Source: Geobacteraceae bacterium GWC2_53_11 (GTDB lineage: Bacteria; Desulfobacterota; Desulfuromonadia; Geobacterales; Pseudopelobacteraceae). From it: DNA of 32,786 bases. The DNA is taken from NCBI GenBank assembly GCA_001802645.1, contig MGZJ01000008.1, positions 1 to 32,786 of the forward strand. Reading direction: 5' to 3'. A program made the position numbers and the translations under genes. Shown piece after piece: positions 31,649-32,786 of this stretch. Each line of letters begins with the position of its first letter. Position 1 is the stretch's first letter. Under the pieces are notes generated by a model. The model was not told where the DNA came from. It worked only from the letters and a program-made list of their open reading frames with translations, and made no database searches.

Positions 31649-31897
31649 TCACTCCAATCCAGGAAGTTGCTTAAATTGTTGTGTGTTCCACATTTCCAGC
31701 AATTCTGCTTGGTAATGTTGCGTCCACTCTCGAACCATACGATCTGCTCTGGATGGTAAATCTCCTTCGATAATCTCGCAACTTTGAATGTCATATACTC
31801 CGTTGAACTCCCCATAGATAGCATGAAAATGGGGGACACCATGTTCTTTGAAGTACATTTTGATCAAAATTCCATAAAACCTCGCAATTATTGGCAT
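31649..31897 (-). CDS. DUF4160 family small protein
   Basis: This 82-residue protein contains the family core MPIIARFYGILIKMYFKEHG followed by PHFHAIYG. AAGGAG lies upstream of the ATG. It is followed after 7 nt by DUF2442, the usual partner. The function is not known. The region is more AT-rich than the core genes to the left, fitting acquired DNA. Confidence 0.87.
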   Translation of the reverse strand: MPIIARFYGILIKMYFKEHGVPHFHAIYGEFNGVYDIQSCEIIEGDLPSRADRMVREWTQHYQAELLEMWNTQQFKQLPGLE

Positions 31898-31937
31898 AAA
31901 CTATTTCTCCTTTTGCCACTTTACATTTGTCTCGTAT

Positions 31938-31961
31938 CAAGGGCTGACCCCACCCGGGGGT
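31938..31961. repeat. Possible REP-like hairpin
   Basis: TCAAGGGCTGACCCC is followed by a hairpin with arms ACCCC (31947-31951) and GGGGT (31957-31961). Motifs ending in GGCTGACCCC resemble short repeats near REP-type transposases in many genomes, from memory. No transposase is present here. It separates the DUF4160 gene from the edge gene. Confidence 0.3.
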
Positions 31962-31992
31962 TCTCATGTCAGAGCGGGCAAAGGTTGGTGTT

Positions 31993-32769
31993 CTAATCAG
32001 GTTTTTTCCCATCCAACATCTCATTTAGAACAATTTCGTTGGTTAAAAAAAATTCTAGAAATTCATCAATTATCATCAAGATGGAAATACCAACACTACT
32101 TGCATCGTATTGGCCAGGATTGAATAGCTCCCCGCAAGACATCTTGGCTGTTGTCAATGAAGTGGTCATTAGTTGAGGGCCAGAATGTGCAAGGTCAGAT
32201 CTTAATGAATAGATGTTTCGCAATGCTATGTTAATGTCCGGAGCTTTTATCAGAAATTGGTTAGTGGGATCAACTGCAAGTGCTTTCTGCCAGATCACTC
32301 TCCAACAATCTATAAAAGTGTCTGTTGCTTTCGTCTTGTAGCCGTTACGATCCAAAGGTTTGCAATCAGTATTCAGGCCTTCCAATCCTGAAATTGTTTT
32401 AAAAAGTCCATCTCGAGCGATTTTGCTCCTACGGAAGGACTGTTCCCCCACACTTCGCGCGATATCACGAATGCCTTCGCAGATCATGTTGAGACTGAAT
32501 ATTGCTTTCCGATTGGCCGAGAGAATTTGCATCCATTTAGTTATTCTTTCACAAAATTCGTCTGAAATATTATCAAATGCTGAAATGTGTTGGTGAGTGT
32601 TAAACCTGACAAAGTTCTGAAGCTGCAAGCTCTCCATTGGGTTGTCCCAGAACAATTGGAATTTAATGCCAAGAGGGGAATTATCATCGGGTGAAAATCC
32701 CCAAGGGTTTCGATGAAATCTGATATCTTGAATTCGGTAGATATTTCCTAACGATAGCCACAATGACAA
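31993..32769 (-). CDS. Unknown protein, possibly incomplete at the window edge
   Basis: At least 258 residues, read from a TTG at 32769. The frame stays open to the window end, so the true start may lie outside. I do not recognise the N-terminal part (QDIRFHRNPWGFSPDDNSPL). The middle is helical. Near residue 195 the segment IYSLRSDLAHSGPQ contains R-x4-H, which recalls HEPN-type RNase domains and Apea-like proteins, but the match is short. The terminal part is hydrophobic-helical (SVGISILMIIDEFLEFFLTN). Codon use is AT-rich, unlike the core genes. Location beside toxin-antitoxin-like genes suggests an accessory or defence role, without proof. Confidence 0.6.
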   Translation of the reverse strand: MSLWLSLGNIYRIQDIRFHRNPWGFSPDDNSPLGIKFQLFWDNPMESLQLQNFVRFNTHQHISAFDNISDEFCERITKWMQILSANRKAIFSLNMICEGIRDIARSVGEQSFRRSKIARDGLFKTISGLEGLNTDCKPLDRNGYKTKATDTFIDCWRVIWQKALAVDPTNQFLIKAPDINIALRNIYSLRSDLAHSGPQLMTTSLTTAKMSCGELFNPGQYDASSVGISILMIIDEFLEFFLTNEIVLNEMLDGKKPD

Positions 32770-32786
32770 GGCTAGGAGCCTGTCGG

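Noticed and set aside
31649-31842. N-terminal extension of DUF2442 up to 31842
   Set aside because: It overlaps DUF4160 in another frame; the ATG at 31641 matches the family start.

Overview
The window looks like a chromosomal segment from an anaerobic deltaproteobacterium of the Geobacter/Desulfuromonadales type. The evidence is a very large c-type cytochrome mixing CxxCH and CxxxxCH haem motifs (a pattern typical of Geobacter), a group 3b-like [NiFe]-hydrogenase, a class I hybrid cluster protein, menaquinone synthesis through MqnD (futalosine route) and gene orders common in that group. I ran no database search, so the assignment rests on recognising sequences by eye.

Left part (1-7620, all minus strand): glmS, a TVP38/TMEM64 membrane protein and a family 2 glycosyltransferase lie nearly end to end. 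A likely 36-codon ORF follows, overlapping the glycosyltransferase stop by ATGA, and then a four-gene hydrogenase operon in the order beta-gamma-delta-alpha, with every junction overlapping. The hydrogenase large subunit stops exactly at the last histidine of its nickel site, so it appears to need no C-terminal processing.

Middle (7854-14439): a class A penicillin-binding protein faces a LysM/YkuD L,D-transpeptidase across a symmetric terminator. Next come hcp and a divergent DUF362/4Fe-4S protein gene. They share a promoter region with a perfect TTGAC-N4-GTCAA palindrome placed about 40 bp from a predicted hcp start, which fits control by an Fnr-family, HcpR-type regulator.

Core of interest (14600-26862, minus strand): a 12.3 kb gene set. 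In transcription order it encodes a 1730-residue exported cytochrome with 36 haem-binding motifs, a 2027-residue exported protein built from two eight-blade SBBP-type propellers and eleven fibronectin III-like domains, and a 317-residue exported protein with a carboxypeptidase-regulatory-like domain. The spacings are 32 bp and 0 bp. I read it as a candidate cell-surface or extracellular electron-transfer assembly of unknown function.

Right part (27175-32786): yjdM-dtd, an unknown lipoprotein gene preceded by a long hairpin, mqnD, an M48 lipoprotein protease and a small exported protein. From about 30.9 kb the sequence becomes an accessory, toxin-antitoxin-like patch. It holds a DUF4160-DUF2442 pair, an ORF that looks like a fusion of two antitoxin pieces, a decayed PIN-domain toxin too short to show as an ordinary ORF, and at the edge an unknown protein that may be incomplete. 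No tRNA, rRNA, CRISPR array or intact transposase was seen.
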